From [Leptolyngbya] sp. JSC-1 (GTDB taxonomy: Bacteria; Cyanobacteriota; Cyanobacteriia; Elainellales; Elainellaceae): 14,459 nucleotides of DNA. The stretch covers positions 2,205,214 to 2,219,672 of the forward strand of contig KL662191.1 in NCBI GenBank assembly GCA_000733415.1, written 5' to 3'. Shown piece after piece: positions 14,136 to 14,459 of this stretch; the first letter of the stretch is position 1, and each line of letters begins with the position of its first letter. The notes under the pieces are model-generated. The model had not been told where the DNA came from and ran no database searches. It saw nothing but the letters and a program-made list of their open reading frames with translations. Position numbers and translations under genes: made by a program.

Positions 14136-14266
14136 GATCCCCCTAAATCCCCTTACCAAGGGGAACTTCAATCCCTGATTGGTAGGTGCTACGCACAGGC
14201 TTCGCCTCCGGCTCCCCCTTTTGTAAGGGGGATTAGGGGAGATCTTCGACTTGTGTATGCACCGTA
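14136..14266. repeat. Dispersed hairpin repeat, copy B (MITE-like)
   Basis: Positions 14176-14266 match 1-93. The whole element is bounded by imperfect inverted ends, GATCCCCCTAAATCCCC at 14136 and the complement of GATCTCCCCTAATCCCCC ending at 14244. Inside are two hairpins, CCCCTT/AAGGGG (14149-14163) and CCCCCTT/AAGGGGG (14214-14231), and the small palindrome GTGCTACGCAC. It has no ORF, so it would depend on an outside transposase if mobile. Confidence 0.75.
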
Positions 14267-14360
14267 AGTCAGGATAGGAGGACCAGGAAAGAGCAGGATT
14301 AGAGCCGATTCTAGCCTCTTAAACCTCATTTACTAACCCGAGCGCTTTATAGTCAACATC

Positions 14361-14459
14361 CACACCCCACACCCCACACCCCACACCCCACACCCCACAC
14401 CCCACACCCCACACCCACACCCACACCCACACCCACACCCACACCCACACCCACAACCC
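14361..14459. repeat. Tandem array, eight 7-mers then six 6-mers, reaching the window end
   Basis: CACACCC is repeated eight times exactly (14361-14416). Then ACACCC is repeated six times (14417-14452) and is followed by ACAACCC. The 7-mer part resembles the short tandemly repeated heptamers known from cyanobacteria. The array may continue beyond the window. Confidence 0.92.

Noticed and set aside
14136..14266. Hairpin repeat as a complete insertion sequence
   Set aside because: There is no transposase ORF and no clear target-site duplication; only a small non-coding repeat can be supported.

Overview
The window looks like chromosomal DNA of a cyanobacterium, probably a filamentous one. The reasons are the gene set (NB-ARC/TPR protein, DM13 lipoprotein, egtB-egtD pair, a 905-residue GH63-type glucosidase, MIP channel, L-threonine aldolase), the abundant G/C-run hairpin repeats, and short tandem repeats with 6-8 bp units. 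Genus cannot be told from this sequence alone.

Layout. Bases 1-454 are an island of dispersed hairpin repeats. It runs into a 5'-truncated NB-ARC/TPR gene (455-2026) that lacks its P-loop. Convergent with it is a small ribbon-helix-helix gene (2029-2214, minus) whose start codon lies in a 7+7 bp inverted repeat that could be its own operator. From 2550 to 10827 seven genes run in one direction with short gaps or overlap: an SDR glucose dehydrogenase-like enzyme, a DM13 lipoprotein, egtB, egtD, an uncharacterised protein, a GH63-type glucosidase and an aquaporin-family channel. I see no strong terminator between them, so they may be one or a few transcripts. EgtD trimethylates histidine and EgtB adds the sulfur, giving ergothioneine, a thiol antioxidant. 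The glucosidase, glucose dehydrogenase and channel would fit sugar or compatible-solute turnover. Joining these into a redox/osmotic-stress locus is inference.

From 10828 to 12236 there is a gene-poor stretch of about 1.4 kb. It holds a dispersed cyanobacterial-type repeat, small tandem duplications, and on the minus strand a good promoter match whose predicted start coincides with a perfect 10-bp hairpin, followed by two tiny overlapping ORFs. A small exported protein made of two 15-residue repeats is encoded at 12237-12443 (minus), with a clear ribosome binding site and its own intrinsic terminator. Divergent from it, at about 12557-12677 (+), is a candidate structured small RNA ending in an intrinsic terminator. 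Two 12-bp direct repeats spaced 22 bp lie between them.

The L-threonine aldolase gene (12933-14006) is preceded by two tandem-repeat arrays and followed by a second copy of the repeat found at the window start. The window ends inside an array whose unit changes from 7 to 6 bp. The most interesting leads are the exported repeat peptide with its divergent RNA candidate, the hairpin-initiated minus-strand transcript candidate, the Cys/His-rich tail of the aquaporin, and the arrays that change period.
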